Origin: Shewanella violacea DSS12
GTDB lineage: Bacteria > Pseudomonadota > Gammaproteobacteria > Enterobacterales > Shewanellaceae
Assembly (NCBI RefSeq): GCF_000091325.1
Contig: NC_014012.1
Coordinates: 3,418,500 to 3,482,499, forward strand
DNA length: 64,000 nt
Direction: 5' to 3'
This document shows positions 26,125 through 36,039 of the stretch, piece by piece (positions within the stretch are counted from its first letter, which is position 1; every line of letters starts with the position of its first letter). The position numbers were made by a program, and so were the translations under genes. Below the pieces are notes generated by a model. It was not told the DNA's origin. It worked only from the letters and a program-made list of their open reading frames with translations, and searched no databases.

Positions 26125-26988
26125 ATGTCCCCAAATTTACCAAATGTACTCGAATCCCACCTGATTATTAACAGCCTAGAACTCGATGCCGCATCTTTAC
26201 TGGCAGCAGACACTGAGCTGTCTAAGCAACAGATAAAGCAAGCGATGAACAAGGGAGCAGTTTGGTTAACACGGGGCAAACAGACCCAAAGACTCCGCCG
26301 TGCCAAGCGAGCATTAAAGCTTGGCGATGAACTGCACCTGTATTACAACCATCAAGTGTTAGCACACAAGGTCGATGCTGCCGAGTTGATATTCGATGGG
26401 GGCCAATACAGTATCTGGTACAAGCCCTATGGCATGTTGTGTCAAGGTTCTAAATGGGGCGATCATACGACCATTAACCGTTACGCCGAGACTCACCTCA
26501 GCCCAGACCGTCCGGCATTTATCATTCATCGACTCGACAGAGCCGCAACCGGACTGGTACTCATTGGCCACAGTAAGAAAACCACAGCGGCGCTGGCTAA
26601 ACTATTTGAGCTAAGGCTGCTCGATAAGTACTATCAGGTCATAGTAGAAGGTCAATTTAACTTAGGCCAACAGGAGTCTGTCACCATAGGGACTGATGTG
26701 GATGGCAAAGCTGCCTGCTCCCATGCAAAATTACTCCAATATGATGCTGAACGTGGGCGTTCATTGGTACAGGTTAAAATTGAGTCGGGACGTAAACACC
26801 AGATCCGCATTCATATGGAATCTATTGGATATCCAGTTGTTGGAGATAGACTCCACGGCGTAGCGAAAGAAGATGAACTGAATCTGCAGCTTACCTCTTG
26901 TTATCTTAAATTTACCTGTCCCATCACAGACGAGATAAAAGAATTTGAACTGCCACAGAGATTAAGGCCTAAACTCAGCGCTTGCTGA
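26125..26988 (+). CDS. RluA-family RNA pseudouridine synthase
   Basis: A 287-residue enzyme that isomerises uridine in rRNA or tRNA. An S4-like N-terminal region (SKQQIKQAMNKGAVWLTR) is followed by the catalytic domain. Motif II IIHRLDRAATGLVLIGHS holds the essential Asp near residue 139, KYYQVIVEG follows, and GRKHQIRIHMESIGYPVVGD is motif III. The target position is not evident. It is divergent from the phosphohexomutase gene. Confidence 0.88.
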   Translation: MSPNLPNVLESHLIINSLELDAASLLAADTELSKQQIKQAMNKGAVWLTRGKQTQRLRRAKRALKLGDELHLYYNHQVLAHKVDAAELIFDGGQYSIWYKPYGMLCQGSKWGDHTTINRYAETHLSPDRPAFIIHRLDRAATGLVLIGHSKKTTAALAKLFELRLLDKYYQVIVEGQFNLGQQESVTIGTDVDGKAACSHAKLLQYDAERGRSLVQVKIESGRKHQIRIHMESIGYPVVGDRLHGVAKEDELNLQLTSCYLKFTCPITDEIKEFELPQRLRPKLSAC

Positions 26989-27050
26989 ACCTGAAACTTA
27001 TGCCAAAAGATATCAAGCATCTACGCAACTTAAGTCCATGTACTTAAAAG

Positions 27051-27106
27051 AGATGCTAGAAAACGAATAATAAAAGATGCTAGAAAACGAATAATAAAAG
27101 ATGCTA
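27051..27106. repeat. 24-bp tandem repeat
   Basis: AGATGCTAGAAAACGAATAA plus TAAA is repeated twice with a partial third copy (starts at 27051, 27075 and 27099). It lies 60 bases after the pseudouridine synthase gene and is not coding. Confidence 0.9.
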
Positions 27107-27135
27107 GTAGCTAGCAATAAGGCAATCCCCATAAA

Positions 27136-27160
27136 GTTAGCCGCAGCTATTGCGGCTAAC
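27136..27160 (-). terminator. Hairpin after the S41 peptidase gene
   Basis: GTTAGCCGCA-GCTAT-TGCGGCTAAC, a 10-base stem followed leftward by TTTAT. It lies 50 bases beyond the peptidase stop, between two convergent genes, and may serve both. Similar GTTAGCCG hairpins occur elsewhere in the window. Confidence 0.6.
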
Positions 27161-27210
27161 TGCTAAGCCCACTTAGAGTGATACCCTTGGTATGATTAAA
27201 ATCAATGGAC

Positions 27211-28743
27211 CTATTCAGCCAACGATTCTACTACCCACTTCTGCAGTCCATCTGTGTCCGTCATCTTGCCCTGATACAGATATTGTGGAATATAAGACTG
27301 ATTATTTGCCCTTGGACGATCTCGATAGACTTTTTGAGCCAATGAGAACCGACCCAGACCACTTTTGAGTGTAACCATACGTACGTCCATATAGACAGTA
27401 TCGGCCGAAGTCTCCTCACCCATATGAACAAGACCTGGAATAGATAAACTTAGATCGGCAAAATCGAGACAGGCACTGCCGCAATAACTGTCGGTCAATA
27501 GCACTGTTTTTCCCTTATAGAGAGAAGGTTCTGTTATAAGTTTTGGCGTCACCTTACTACTGGTCTCGCTCTCCTCACTGCTACTAGCCTCTTTGACAAA
27601 GATATCTCCACTAAGCAAAGATGCCTTCATATCCTGCCCAGTCTGATAGAATTCTTTGAATATCTCACTATCAGCGCCAAACTGAGTCAGTATGCTGCCA
27701 TTTATACTCTCCAGATAAGCAATGTTTTCAGAGCTGACCCGCCATAGTGCATAGCTATTATCTGGAGCATGCTCAATCACATTGTCGATATACTCCTTAC
27801 CATAGAGCTCACTGGCAAGGTTTACTCCCCACTGTGAACTTCCTCCACCATTGCCTCGTACATCAAACACTAGCAGTTCAGCATTTCTTAAGGCTTTCAT
27901 CTGTTTTATTATGGCCTTCAATTGAACTTCTTCGTCTGCATTTGGATAAAAATTAGGGAGCGTCACCCAATAGTGATTAGGCTTAAACTCAATGAGCTCA
28001 AACTGACTAGGTAAGTTCCCAAGTTTGAGTTTATTGATCAGTTTTGTTGTTGAGGTTTTCTTCCAGCTAAGTTTATAGCTCTGCTGCTTACCTGAAATTT
28101 CAAATAGGCAGGTTTCTGGATGTGTACGCTCACCAATACCATCATCTATCAGTATTTTTTTAGCATAACGAATTTTCTTGGAGTTAACTTCAAGGTTGTT
28201 GAAACGATATTTTAATATCTCATCATTCATTATCTTAGAGGGGTTACGGCCATCGCAGCTAATCAATGAGGCTCCTAACGGAGGAAGCTCAGATGACCAG
28301 TTTTTTTCCTGATAAGAGACCCGATAATCACGGCCTCGCTTAGCTAGCCCTATGCCAACCCATGTCTGCGTTCGTGCTTGATAGTTAAGACTCAGACCAA
28401 AGTGGCCATCGGCAAAACCTGACACATAATATCTTAAGGTATTGAGTGTATCTTGAAGGGATTCAGCTTGGTTTGCACGGGTAATTCCCTCTCGATACCC
28501 TTGCTCTAACCAATCACTAAAATAGGGATTATCATCATCTACCGCCCCGGGGTGATCGGCTTTTACCGTCTGATAGATCTGCTTGAGATCGGTAACAGCA
28601 AGCTGTGCCCAAGGATTGTTTGAACCATCCTTTACGGCCTCAATTGAGGCGGTATTTGCAGCTTCGGCCGATACATCTGATGTGTAAAACACAAGGCTAA
28701 GGCTAGCCCCTAGGGTTAAAGCAAATGAGAGAGGTTTCAACAT
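27211..28743 (-). CDS. S41-family peptidase (tail-specific protease type), exported
   Basis: A 510-residue exported protein (signal peptide ending SDVSA). The core of S41 peptidases is present: DVRGNGGGSSQWG (residues about 298-310) and the serine loop VLLTDSYCGSACLDFADL near residue 420, with the Ser in GSA, and later MGEETSADTVYMDVR. No PDZ domain is evident, as in the periplasmic processing type. The N-terminal 100 residues include KADHPGAVDDDNPYF, common to a Shewanella/Vibrio group. Substrate unknown. A second exported gene lies just downstream of the ole cluster on the same strand. Confidence 0.82.
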   Translation of the reverse strand: MLKPLSFALTLGASLSLVFYTSDVSAEAANTASIEAVKDGSNNPWAQLAVTDLKQIYQTVKADHPGAVDDDNPYFSDWLEQGYREGITRANQAESLQDTLNTLRYYVSGFADGHFGLSLNYQARTQTWVGIGLAKRGRDYRVSYQEKNWSSELPPLGASLISCDGRNPSKIMNDEILKYRFNNLEVNSKKIRYAKKILIDDGIGERTHPETCLFEISGKQQSYKLSWKKTSTTKLINKLKLGNLPSQFELIEFKPNHYWVTLPNFYPNADEEVQLKAIIKQMKALRNAELLVFDVRGNGGGSSQWGVNLASELYGKEYIDNVIEHAPDNSYALWRVSSENIAYLESINGSILTQFGADSEIFKEFYQTGQDMKASLLSGDIFVKEASSSEESETSSKVTPKLITEPSLYKGKTVLLTDSYCGSACLDFADLSLSIPGLVHMGEETSADTVYMDVRMVTLKSGLGRFSLAQKVYRDRPRANNQSYIPQYLYQGKMTDTDGLQKWVVESLAE

Positions 28744-28814
28744 GTCCTATATATTCCTTTAGTTAAGACGTGGTTATTATCAATAAAAACTAACAGAAAA
28801 TAATAAGGATAAAA

Positions 28815-29288
28815 TTAATCCAGTCTCTGCCAGACTTCTACTTCTTTAAGTACACCTTCCTCGATGCGCTTGGTATGCAGCTCTTGACCTTTAATTTGAT
28901 ATTCGAAGGCAAATGACTCTCCTGGCGTTACGCCGAAAGAGTTAAGTTGAGGATATTCGATATATAGGCTGTCAGTAAACTCATAGCGTCCCGTACCTGC
29001 GGCCCAAAACTCTTGCTTGTTCTCACCATCAGCTTGCTCAATCTCTTTCATGGTAGTGAAGCTAAAATGGGAGGACGAAATAACCTTGATGGCTTGCAAA
29101 TTAAGTTTTTTATAGTCCTGCCATTCACCCTTATCATCCAGATACTTGCCCGATTCTAGCTGCCAACTACCGATAAAGGGGTTGACCATTAGCTCGCTTG
29201 CTAGTGCCCTGGAGCTTAATGAGAGTAAAGAGAAAACCAACGAGATTGAGACTAAAACAGATAAGAGCGGACGACTTGGAGCGAGCAT
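28815..29288 (-). CDS. Small exported protein, lipocalin-like
   Basis: The ATG at 29288 follows AAGGAAG, so it is preferred to the upstream 29315. It encodes 157 residues with signal peptide (LLSVLVSISLVFSLLSLSSRALAS). The mature part begins NPFIGSWQLESGKYLDDKGEW and has SHFSFTTMKE, FWAAGTGRYEF and ESFAFEYQIKGQELHTKRIE, a beta-rich pattern like the DUF4488/lipocalin-like repair proteins. It is the last gene of the leftward set after oleD. Function unknown. Confidence 0.55.
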   Translation of the reverse strand: MLAPSRPLLSVLVSISLVFSLLSLSSRALASELMVNPFIGSWQLESGKYLDDKGEWQDYKKLNLQAIKVISSSHFSFTTMKEIEQADGENKQEFWAAGTGRYEFTDSLYIEYPQLNSFGVTPGESFAFEYQIKGQELHTKRIEEGVLKEVEVWQRLD

Positions 29289-29346
29289 ACATCTTCCTTG
29301 ATAGAGCTCGGGCATATTTTATTCAAGATGCCCAGACTGGATTGAT

Positions 29347-30441
29347 TTAAGACTTGAGATACTCTGTCAGTTTTACCATTCCTTGGTCAATGCTAATAAT
29401 AGGAGAATATCCGAAATCTGTTTTTGCAGCCGAGATATCGAAATAGTGACTGGTCGACAGTTGTTTAGCCACAAAACGGGTCATCATGGGCTCATCTGTC
29501 TTACCAAGACAGCCATAGACGCTTTCGAGCACAACACCAACGGCATAGGCTAGGCCAGCGGGGACCCTTTTGGTCACTTCGGGCAAGTCAACGCAGGCTA
29601 ATATTTTATTCAGCATGGCAGCCATGGTGATCGGCTCGTCATTACTGAGGTAATAGGCTTTACCCGCAGCCGACGCATCCTCACTACAGAGGTTTACCGC
29701 GGCCAATATATGGGCGTAGGCCGCGTTACCCACATAGATGGTATCCACCAATTTATCTTCTTTGCCGACTAACTTGAGTCGTCCAGATTTTGCTCTCTCT
29801 ATGACACGCGGTACCAGATGAGGATCTTCAGGCCCCCAGATAAGATGAGGGCGCAACGCCGTTGTTTTCAGTGCCTGACTATTGGCCTCGAGCACCATCT
29901 GCTCGGCAACGGCTTTAGACTCGCCATAATGATTCAGATAGTTAGCGGCGTACGGGGCACTCTCGTCTATGCCAGATTCATCTTCACCGGCAAAGGTCAC
30001 ACTAGGCGTACTGGTGTAGATTAGCTTACTGATTTTGAGTTGCTGACAAGCGCTGATGATGTTGGCAGCACCATCCACATTCGGCAAAAAGTAGCTCTGT
30101 TTGCTGCCCCAAACACCCGCTTTAGAAGCCACATGAAAAACCAGATCGCAGCCTTTCATAGCATCAAGAACTGCCGTTTTATCGGCTATATCGCCTCTGA
30201 CCATAATCACGCCCATAGCGGTCAACTCAGGGTAATCACCTCGGGCAAAACCTGTCACCTTGATCCCGGCCGCCAATAAACGCTGGCAGATTGCCTTACC
30301 TAAGAAACCTCCTGCCCCAGTGACAAAGCCATGACTCGCCTTGCCCTTCAATGCCGCAAGAGCGGCCTGTTCCAAAGTATGAAACTCTTCTAAAACAGGT
30401 GAGGCAAGCTGTGATTTTACAGAGACATGACTAGCTAACAT
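29347..30441 (-). CDS. oleD: OleD, NAD(P)H-dependent 2-alkyl-3-ketoalkanoic acid reductase
   Basis: A 364-residue short-chain dehydrogenase/reductase of the 3-beta-HSD type. The Rossmann glycine motif GAGGFLGKAICQRL is near residue 42 and the catalytic Tyr-Lys pair is in NHYGESKAVAE. In the Ole pathway OleD reduces the beta-keto acid made by OleA to a beta-hydroxy acid. oleC begins four bases upstream on the same strand, so the genes are cotranscribed. The set matches the conserved oleABCD order of Shewanella and Xanthomonas. Confidence 0.93.
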   Translation of the reverse strand: MLASHVSVKSQLASPVLEEFHTLEQAALAALKGKASHGFVTGAGGFLGKAICQRLLAAGIKVTGFARGDYPELTAMGVIMVRGDIADKTAVLDAMKGCDLVFHVASKAGVWGSKQSYFLPNVDGAANIISACQQLKISKLIYTSTPSVTFAGEDESGIDESAPYAANYLNHYGESKAVAEQMVLEANSQALKTTALRPHLIWGPEDPHLVPRVIERAKSGRLKLVGKEDKLVDTIYVGNAAYAHILAAVNLCSEDASAAGKAYYLSNDEPITMAAMLNKILACVDLPEVTKRVPAGLAYAVGVVLESVYGCLGKTDEPMMTRFVAKQLSTSHYFDISAAKTDFGYSPIISIDQGMVKLTEYLKS

Positions 30442-30444
30442 GGA

Positions 30445-32214
30445 TTATTCCTTATGCTTTTTCTGGGCCCAGACGGCTAGTTTCTCACGAAAAATCTTAG
30501 CGTTATGGCGAATATCGACGGGGAATTCAGGATGGATTAGAAAACGTTTGATACCCAGAGTCTGGCTATGTTGCTCGGCGATGGCATTGAGCTCGGCATA
30601 TAAGCTAGCGCCTAAAGAGCATGCCAGAGATTTATCCAGCTCAATACACAATAGAGGCACAAGCTCTGGGATACCTGCATCCCTGGTGATCTCAACGCCA
30701 ACTAATGCGCTGCGCTTAACTTGGGGATGGGTATTGAAGATGCGTTCACTGGGGATGGAAAAATAGCGTTTACCACAACTGGCATCGACTCTATGGGCCT
30801 TACGACCACACATCCATAACTTGCCTTCGCTGTCTAGGTAACCGAGATCGCCCATACGATGACGTATCATGTCACCATCTTTAATCTTAGCCTGCTCAGT
30901 CGCGCTATCACGGCGGTAATAGCTGCGGCTCACCATGGGGCCTTTAACGACTATCTCGCCTATCTTACCGGCCTCGAGTCTCAATGACTCGCTCCAGTGA
31001 ATTATGGGGTTGTCGTTGATCTCTATGATGGCTATGTCCACCCCTGAGATGGCTTCCCCGACACAAATCCCGCCGCCGTCATCTGTGATGGCCGTGGTAT
31101 TAAACAGAGCCTGGCTGCCCATCTTACTCAGAGGCAGTGACTCGGTAGCGCCGTAGGAATTAAGCACTTCTACCCCATCACTGAGCATCTTGCTGAAATG
31201 CTTGATAGAGGAGATAGTCGCCGGAGCACCTGCGGATATGACACGCTTGATGCTTGGCAGCTTATGCTGGATCATATCTATGCCCTGTCCAGCTTGCACA
31301 CCCGCTTGCCCCAATCTCTCAATCAAAGCCGGATTAACAAACATGTTGCTGCATTGATACTTTTCGATAGCGGCAAACAGATAATCTGGATTAGCCTTTA
31401 TCGGCTTACTTGCATCCATCTCGGGGATAATCGAGGCCATGCCTAATGCAGGCCCAAATAGAGAAAATAATGGAAAAGTGGCCAAGTCACGTTCACCAGG
31501 CTCGATGCCGTAATCATCTCTTAGAGCAGTTATCTGCGCTTCAAACATCTTATGGGAGTAAACAACCCCCTTGGGCGTTCCTGTACTGCCACTAGTAAAC
31601 AAAATAGCGGCCATCTCATCTTGGTCTAGCCAGATCATCTCATAGGGCTCTGATGAGCCCAGTGCTGCGAGTTCTTCCAGCGTGACTCCCCCAAACAAAC
31701 TGCGACCGCCTACGGTCACCAAATGCTTAACCGACCTCTTGCCCCAACCAAATAGCTTACGAGCCAAGTGCGCCTTAGGTATGCCGATAAAGGCATCTGG
31801 CTCTGATTCGATGAAACATTGCTTGAGGTTCTTCACTCCCATGCCCGGATCAACCAAGATAGGCACTACTCCCGCCTTAAACAGGGCGAAGGTTAATGTG
31901 AAAAAGTCGACACTCGGAGTCACCATCAACACGGCCTTCATGCCACGCGTTATCCCGTAGGCATTTAAACCATGGGCTAAACGATCACTTTGTTGATTAA
32001 GCTCGGAAAAGTTGAGCTCTTGATATTCCAGGGTCTTGGCAGAGAAAAAAGACCCCATAGCTGTTTGTACCACTACGGCGAGGTCATCAGGGGAATGGCT
32101 TGCTGCACTTATGAGGTGACGACAGAGATTAGCAGCCGCTCTTGTGTGAATCTCGCTGTGACTTTCGCTGTGTTCTACTGTTGAAGAGTGGTTGGCAGTT
32201 AAAGAGGCTGACAT
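30445..32214 (-). CDS. oleC: OleC, beta-lactone synthetase
   Basis: A 589-residue ANL-superfamily enzyme. The ATP loop [19 protein letters not shown] is near residue 200, followed by [32 protein letters not shown] and a C-terminal subdomain. OleC uses ATP to close the beta-hydroxy acid to a cis-beta-lactone, which is then decarboxylated to an olefin. A stem-loop terminator (32245-32274) lies between this gene and oleB, so oleC/oleD may be transcribed separately or attenuated. Confidence 0.94.
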   Translation of the reverse strand: MSASLTANHSSTVEHSESHSEIHTRAAANLCRHLISAASHSPDDLAVVVQTAMGSFFSAKTLEYQELNFSELNQQSDRLAHGLNAYGITRGMKAVLMVTPSVDFFTLTFALFKAGVVPILVDPGMGVKNLKQCFIESEPDAFIGIPKAHLARKLFGWGKRSVKHLVTVGGRSLFGGVTLEELAALGSSEPYEMIWLDQDEMAAILFTSGSTGTPKGVVYSHKMFEAQITALRDDYGIEPGERDLATFPLFSLFGPALGMASIIPEMDASKPIKANPDYLFAAIEKYQCSNMFVNPALIERLGQAGVQAGQGIDMIQHKLPSIKRVISAGAPATISSIKHFSKMLSDGVEVLNSYGATESLPLSKMGSQALFNTTAITDDGGGICVGEAISGVDIAIIEINDNPIIHWSESLRLEAGKIGEIVVKGPMVSRSYYRRDSATEQAKIKDGDMIRHRMGDLGYLDSEGKLWMCGRKAHRVDASCGKRYFSIPSERIFNTHPQVKRSALVGVEITRDAGIPELVPLLCIELDKSLACSLGASLYAELNAIAEQHSQTLGIKRFLIHPEFPVDIRHNAKIFREKLAVWAQKKHKE

Positions 32215-32244
32215 GTTCGATGACCTTTCTCATTGCTTATAATT

Positions 32245-32274
32245 AAATAAGCGGCCAATTTAGGCCGCTTATTT
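32245..32274 (-). terminator. Internal stem-loop between oleB and oleC
   Basis: AAATAAGCGGCC-AATTTA-GGCCGCTTATTT is a 12-base perfect stem with T-rich flanks on either side. In the leftward direction of ole transcription it stands after oleB, so it could attenuate transcription into oleC/oleD. Confidence 0.8.
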
Positions 32275-32311
32275 GTATCTTGTCCTCTCGCTAGAAAGCT
32301 AACCGCGAGTA

Positions 32312-33199
32312 TTAAACCGCCGTAGAGTCGCTGTTCATAAACTGAGTGATATGACCGACGACTTCATCGCTGGCATCTTCAAGAATATAGTGGCCGCAAT
32401 CTGCAAATTCATGCACGCTCGCATGGGGCATCTCTACTTTCCACTGGGCCAGAAAATGCTTATCGAAAACGAAGTCTTTAAGACCCCAACAGATCATAGT
32501 CGGCACATTGGCAAACTTTGGCAGGCTGGCGGCAATTTCAGAGACCAATTCATAGTTTCTGTCACCCTCTTTGAGGGGGATATCCTGTACAAATCTCAAG
32601 GTTGAGATCCGGTTAGCCCAGGAATTGAAAGGTGCCACATACGCTTTACGTATCTCACTGGGCATAGGTTTACGCTTAACACCGACATAGGAAGCTATGG
32701 ATGAAAACGCATTGAAACCTCGAACCAGAGCCGTGCCTAACAAGGTATTACGGCAGATCCACAATGGCCAGGGAAACGGCTTAGATTGAGGAAGATGAAA
32801 CGCGCCGGTATTCAGAATTACCAGACGTTTTATCCGCTCTGGATAACGCGCAGCATAGCCCATGCCTATCATCCCGCCCCAGTCGTGTACGACTAAGGTG
32901 ATGTTCTCTTTTACATCTAGATGTTCAAGCAAGGCTTCGAGATCGTCGATACGATTCTTTAATGTGTAGTCGTAACCGCTGTCATCAGGCTTATCAGATA
33001 GACCGCAGCCAATATGATCTGGCACGATACACTGATGGTTACTGCTCAGAGCAGATACCACATTTCGATAATAGAAAGACCAGCTAGGATTGCCATGAAC
33101 CATGACCACAGGCTCACCTTGGCCTTCATTTACGTACTGTAACTTATGGCCGTTTCTGTCGAGATAATTGCGCTTGAAGGGAAACAGAGTGTCTAACAT
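32312..33199 (-). CDS. oleB: OleB, beta-lactone decarboxylase
   Basis: A 295-residue alpha/beta hydrolase of the haloalkane-dehalogenase type: MVHGNPSWSFYYRN near 34, nucleophile Asp in LVVHDWGGMIG (Asp106) and His in ADCGHYILED near 275. OleB converts the beta-lactone to olefin and carbon dioxide. It is separate from oleC, not fused. It lies between palindrome-bearing gaps of 113 and 97 bases. Confidence 0.93.
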   Translation of the reverse strand: MLDTLFPFKRNYLDRNGHKLQYVNEGQGEPVVMVHGNPSWSFYYRNVVSALSSNHQCIVPDHIGCGLSDKPDDSGYDYTLKNRIDDLEALLEHLDVKENITLVVHDWGGMIGMGYAARYPERIKRLVILNTGAFHLPQSKPFPWPLWICRNTLLGTALVRGFNAFSSIASYVGVKRKPMPSEIRKAYVAPFNSWANRISTLRFVQDIPLKEGDRNYELVSEIAASLPKFANVPTMICWGLKDFVFDKHFLAQWKVEMPHASVHEFADCGHYILEDASDEVVGHITQFMNSDSTAV

Positions 33200-33228
33200 G
33201 ACTCTTCCTAAATATTCTTTGCATCATC

Positions 33229-33248
33229 GCGCCTCAATATTGAGGCGC
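33229..33248. other. Palindrome between oleA and oleB
   Basis: GCGCCTCAATATTGAGGCGC, a perfect 20-base palindrome. A second hairpin (GCATTACA...TGTAATGC, 33293-33311) follows. One or both may be mRNA processing or attenuation structures within the ole operon. Confidence 0.6.
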
Positions 33249-33312
33249 ATAACGTGGTTATGTGAGGTATAGGACTGAAACGCTCGAAGTGTGCATTACA
33301 GACTGTAATGCG

Positions 33313-34362
33313 TTACCACTTGATCCCAAGCATCATGCAGTTAAGTCCACTGCCTATACCTAAGAAACTCACCTGATCGCCCTTCTGCAGGAATCCCTGA
33401 TCGTGAGCGATTGCTGCTGTGACAGGCAGAGAGACTGTGCCCATGTTGCCCAGCAGTTGATAAGTAGGAAACTCTTTCTCTGGGGGAATATCCAGTGCAT
33501 TAAGCACCTTCAGTCGGTTTGCTGACCCAACCTGATGGCAGATCACTTTATCGACCTGCTCCACCACCCAGTCACGCTGCTCCAGGAAATGACTCCAGGT
33601 ATGACGGGCAAGCTCTACTCCCTCTTTGAGTAGTGTCACACCATCGGTGCGCATAAACTCACGGTAGAGTTGTAAACCAGCTTCCTGCAGGCCCCATTGA
33701 CATAAGTTATGGTGCTCAGGTGCTGAAAGGTGACTCGCGCCTAAAAGCTGATGTTGACGATCGGTATTCAACGGCAAGCTGCCATCGGTAAGCAAGACAG
33801 CCACCGCGCCAGAGCCACCGGTTAAGGTTGCCAGCGACTGGGCATAATTTTGCATGGTTTGATCGGCCAACATATTATCTATAGTGATATCGACAATATG
33901 ACGGGCAGATTCACAGGAAACCACTAAACCCGCCTTAATTTGACCAAGTTCGATGCGGTTAGCAATATCTAAGATACCTGAAAGTACCCCAAGACAAGCA
34001 TTACTGATGTCATAGATGGCGGTATTTTTTGACACACCAAGCTCGGCAGCGATACGACACGCCGTAGCGGGCTCATGTTGATCGCGGCAAACCCCGGTAT
34101 ACACCACGGCGCCTAAGTCGCTGACTTTTACACCCGTTTCATCAATGGCTTTGTGGGCCGCGGCCAGAGCACCGTCTGATAATCTATGGCCTTTTGGCCA
34201 CCAACGACGCTCGGTGATCCCGGTTAATGCGGCAAGTTGCCCCATAGGGATACGAAACTTCTTATATAGTGGTGCCAAACGAGATTCTAATTCGGAAGTG
34301 GTAACCACTTCAGGTGCCAGTTCATATGCCAGGCTATTGATAAATACTCGGGAATATTTCAT
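33313..34362 (-). CDS. oleA: OleA, thiolase-fold fatty acyl-CoA condensing enzyme
   Basis: A 349-residue thiolase-fold enzyme related to FabH. The catalytic cysteine is Cys123 in ISNACLGVLSG, the general-base glutamate is Glu97 in CRDQHEP, and the other active-site residues are His in ICHQVGSANR and Asn in LLGNMGTVSLP. OleA joins two fatty acyl-CoA chains head to head into a beta-keto acid. In Shewanella the known end product is a C31 polyunsaturated hydrocarbon, linked to growth in the cold. It is the first gene of the leftward ole cluster; the AT-rich 247-base gap before it should contain the promoter. Confidence 0.95.
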   Translation of the reverse strand: MKYSRVFINSLAYELAPEVVTTSELESRLAPLYKKFRIPMGQLAALTGITERRWWPKGHRLSDGALAAAHKAIDETGVKVSDLGAVVYTGVCRDQHEPATACRIAAELGVSKNTAIYDISNACLGVLSGILDIANRIELGQIKAGLVVSCESARHIVDITIDNMLADQTMQNYAQSLATLTGGSGAVAVLLTDGSLPLNTDRQHQLLGASHLSAPEHHNLCQWGLQEAGLQLYREFMRTDGVTLLKEGVELARHTWSHFLEQRDWVVEQVDKVICHQVGSANRLKVLNALDIPPEKEFPTYQLLGNMGTVSLPVTAAIAHDQGFLQKGDQVSFLGIGSGLNCMMLGIKW

Positions 34363-34609
34363 GAAACAGTATTATTTCGCTCACAATATCGGCGCGACTT
34401 CAGCCAATAAGTATTATTATTTAGTATTAACCCATCATTTGAGCAAGAAAAGGCTAATGATTCAATAAAAAACCGTCATAGGTACGTTTTTTTCATCAAA
34501 AAACTCCATTTTTCATCAAAAAACAAAGTCTAAAAGAATAAAAACAAACATGACTTATTATATTTTAACTATAAAAACATACGCTTAGATAATCCTTATA
34601 GGTTAATCA

Positions 34610-35875
34610 TTAATTTTCTGGTTTTTCAGCCAAAATTAGGGCGTTTCTTGGGGTAATCGCTTCACTACAGAATTTGGTTAGCTTTACCGAGTAACCTCGC
34701 TCTTCGAGAAAACAGACTCTGTCGAGCAGTAACCAGTGTTCCAGAATTGCACGAAACAGATGGGCAACCAGATCGATTCGCCGAGTGAGTCTATGTCTCT
34801 GAACGCCTAATTCGAGATAAACGTTAACATCCAGATCCTCAGATAATACCACAGACTTTTTCTCAGCAGCCCAATAACAGAATGCTGCAAAACCGTTATT
34901 CAACTGACTCTGCTTTATCGATGGAATGGGTAGGTATCGCGTGCTTCGATTCACCTCACGCTGCAAGGAATCGAATCCCAGGCGCCAAACTATCTCTTTA
35001 TGACGATACTCCACCTGTTTAGCATTGGCTATGGTGCTGTGTTGCAATGGCACCTGCAGATCATGTGGAGATAACACCAATTCACTTTCTAATACCACTT
35101 CAGACATACCCAGATACCGCTCAGCTTGAATAAGATGATAACAGCAGGGAGAGATCATAATGGATCGAGTATTTGCTTGGGATGCAAGCCTTAGTAAGCG
35201 CACATGAAGATCGCCACAGGCATGCAGTGCTACGACCTGTTGATCCCGCTTTAGCTTAGACTGCTGAGGAGCAAATGCATCGGCGCAGATAAATCTCTGA
35301 GGCAAATGCCACTTATCGGCAAATTTTGTCCCTTCATCACACAGAGAACGCTGCCACTCCAGACTTATAACCGGACGAGAATGCGCCTTGGCGATGAATC
35401 GACCAAGATGCCCCTTTCCAGCACACCACTCCAGAACTTCGCTGCTATCTTGCTTGATTTGAGCCGTAAATGCCGTGATCTGTGACCATTTCCGACCTTT
35501 TATTCCAGTGCTGAAATGTGAGGCCTCCTTGTCAGATAACAGATTAGTTAGGGGCTGCTTTTGGCTTGAATCCTTGTCAGCCAAAACTTGCTGTAGCAAG
35601 TCCAGTTGCCAGGGGGACTCATTGCGGTCTAAATCACGCTGCAGCGCTGGCAGCAACTCAGCATTTAGCTTAGCTTGCACCTTATCGAGTTTATCGATAT
35701 CGACATCAGCAATAGACCACACTTTTTCAGCCAAACTAGGGAAGTGTTTCTCCCAGGGTAATTGAATGCAGTCGAACGCCTTAACCTGCCATAGCTCTCG
35801 GCTCTGAACTAATAATGTATCGAGTTGCTTGAGTCGCTGGCGATGGAAGGTTTCTTGCAAGGTATAGGCACTCAT
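34610..35875 (-). CDS. SAM-dependent methyltransferase
   Basis: A 421-residue protein. The SAM-binding motif I appears as VLEWCAGKGHLGRFIA near residue 140, followed by ISLEWQRSLCDEG, VVALHACGDLHVRLLRL and MISPCCYHLIQAERYLG. This is typical of the Methyltransf_32 type, RNA- or small-molecule-directed. The N-terminal 130 residues have no recognised domain. It sits upstream of oleA on the same strand and its role is unknown. Confidence 0.75.
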   Translation of the reverse strand: MSAYTLQETFHRQRLKQLDTLLVQSRELWQVKAFDCIQLPWEKHFPSLAEKVWSIADVDIDKLDKVQAKLNAELLPALQRDLDRNESPWQLDLLQQVLADKDSSQKQPLTNLLSDKEASHFSTGIKGRKWSQITAFTAQIKQDSSEVLEWCAGKGHLGRFIAKAHSRPVISLEWQRSLCDEGTKFADKWHLPQRFICADAFAPQQSKLKRDQQVVALHACGDLHVRLLRLASQANTRSIMISPCCYHLIQAERYLGMSEVVLESELVLSPHDLQVPLQHSTIANAKQVEYRHKEIVWRLGFDSLQREVNRSTRYLPIPSIKQSQLNNGFAAFCYWAAEKKSVVLSEDLDVNVYLELGVQRHRLTRRIDLVAHLFRAILEHWLLLDRVCFLEERGYSVKLTKFCSEAITPRNALILAEKPEN

Positions 35876-35933
35876 TTTTCTAAGTAAAAGACATAAGGAA
35901 AGACAGAGGAAAACAGGGCAAAGACAAGAACAA

Positions 35934-35963
35934 CGGCTAACTCTCCATGATGTAAAGTTAGCC
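35934..35963. other. GTTAGCCG-type hairpin
   Basis: CGGCTAACT-N12-AGTTAGCCG lies 58 bases upstream of the methyltransferase start. Related hairpins occur at 17074-17095 (CGGCTAG...CTAGCCG) and 27136-27160. Another inverted repeat (CTAGGAAC-AA-GTTCCTAG) stands close by near 36018. Confidence 0.6.
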
Positions 35964-36039
35964 GCTAGCCTAGATTATAAAGCAGAAGTGAGTTCATGAA
36001 AATAGGGCCTAGAATCTAGGAACAAGTTCCTAGGCCTTG

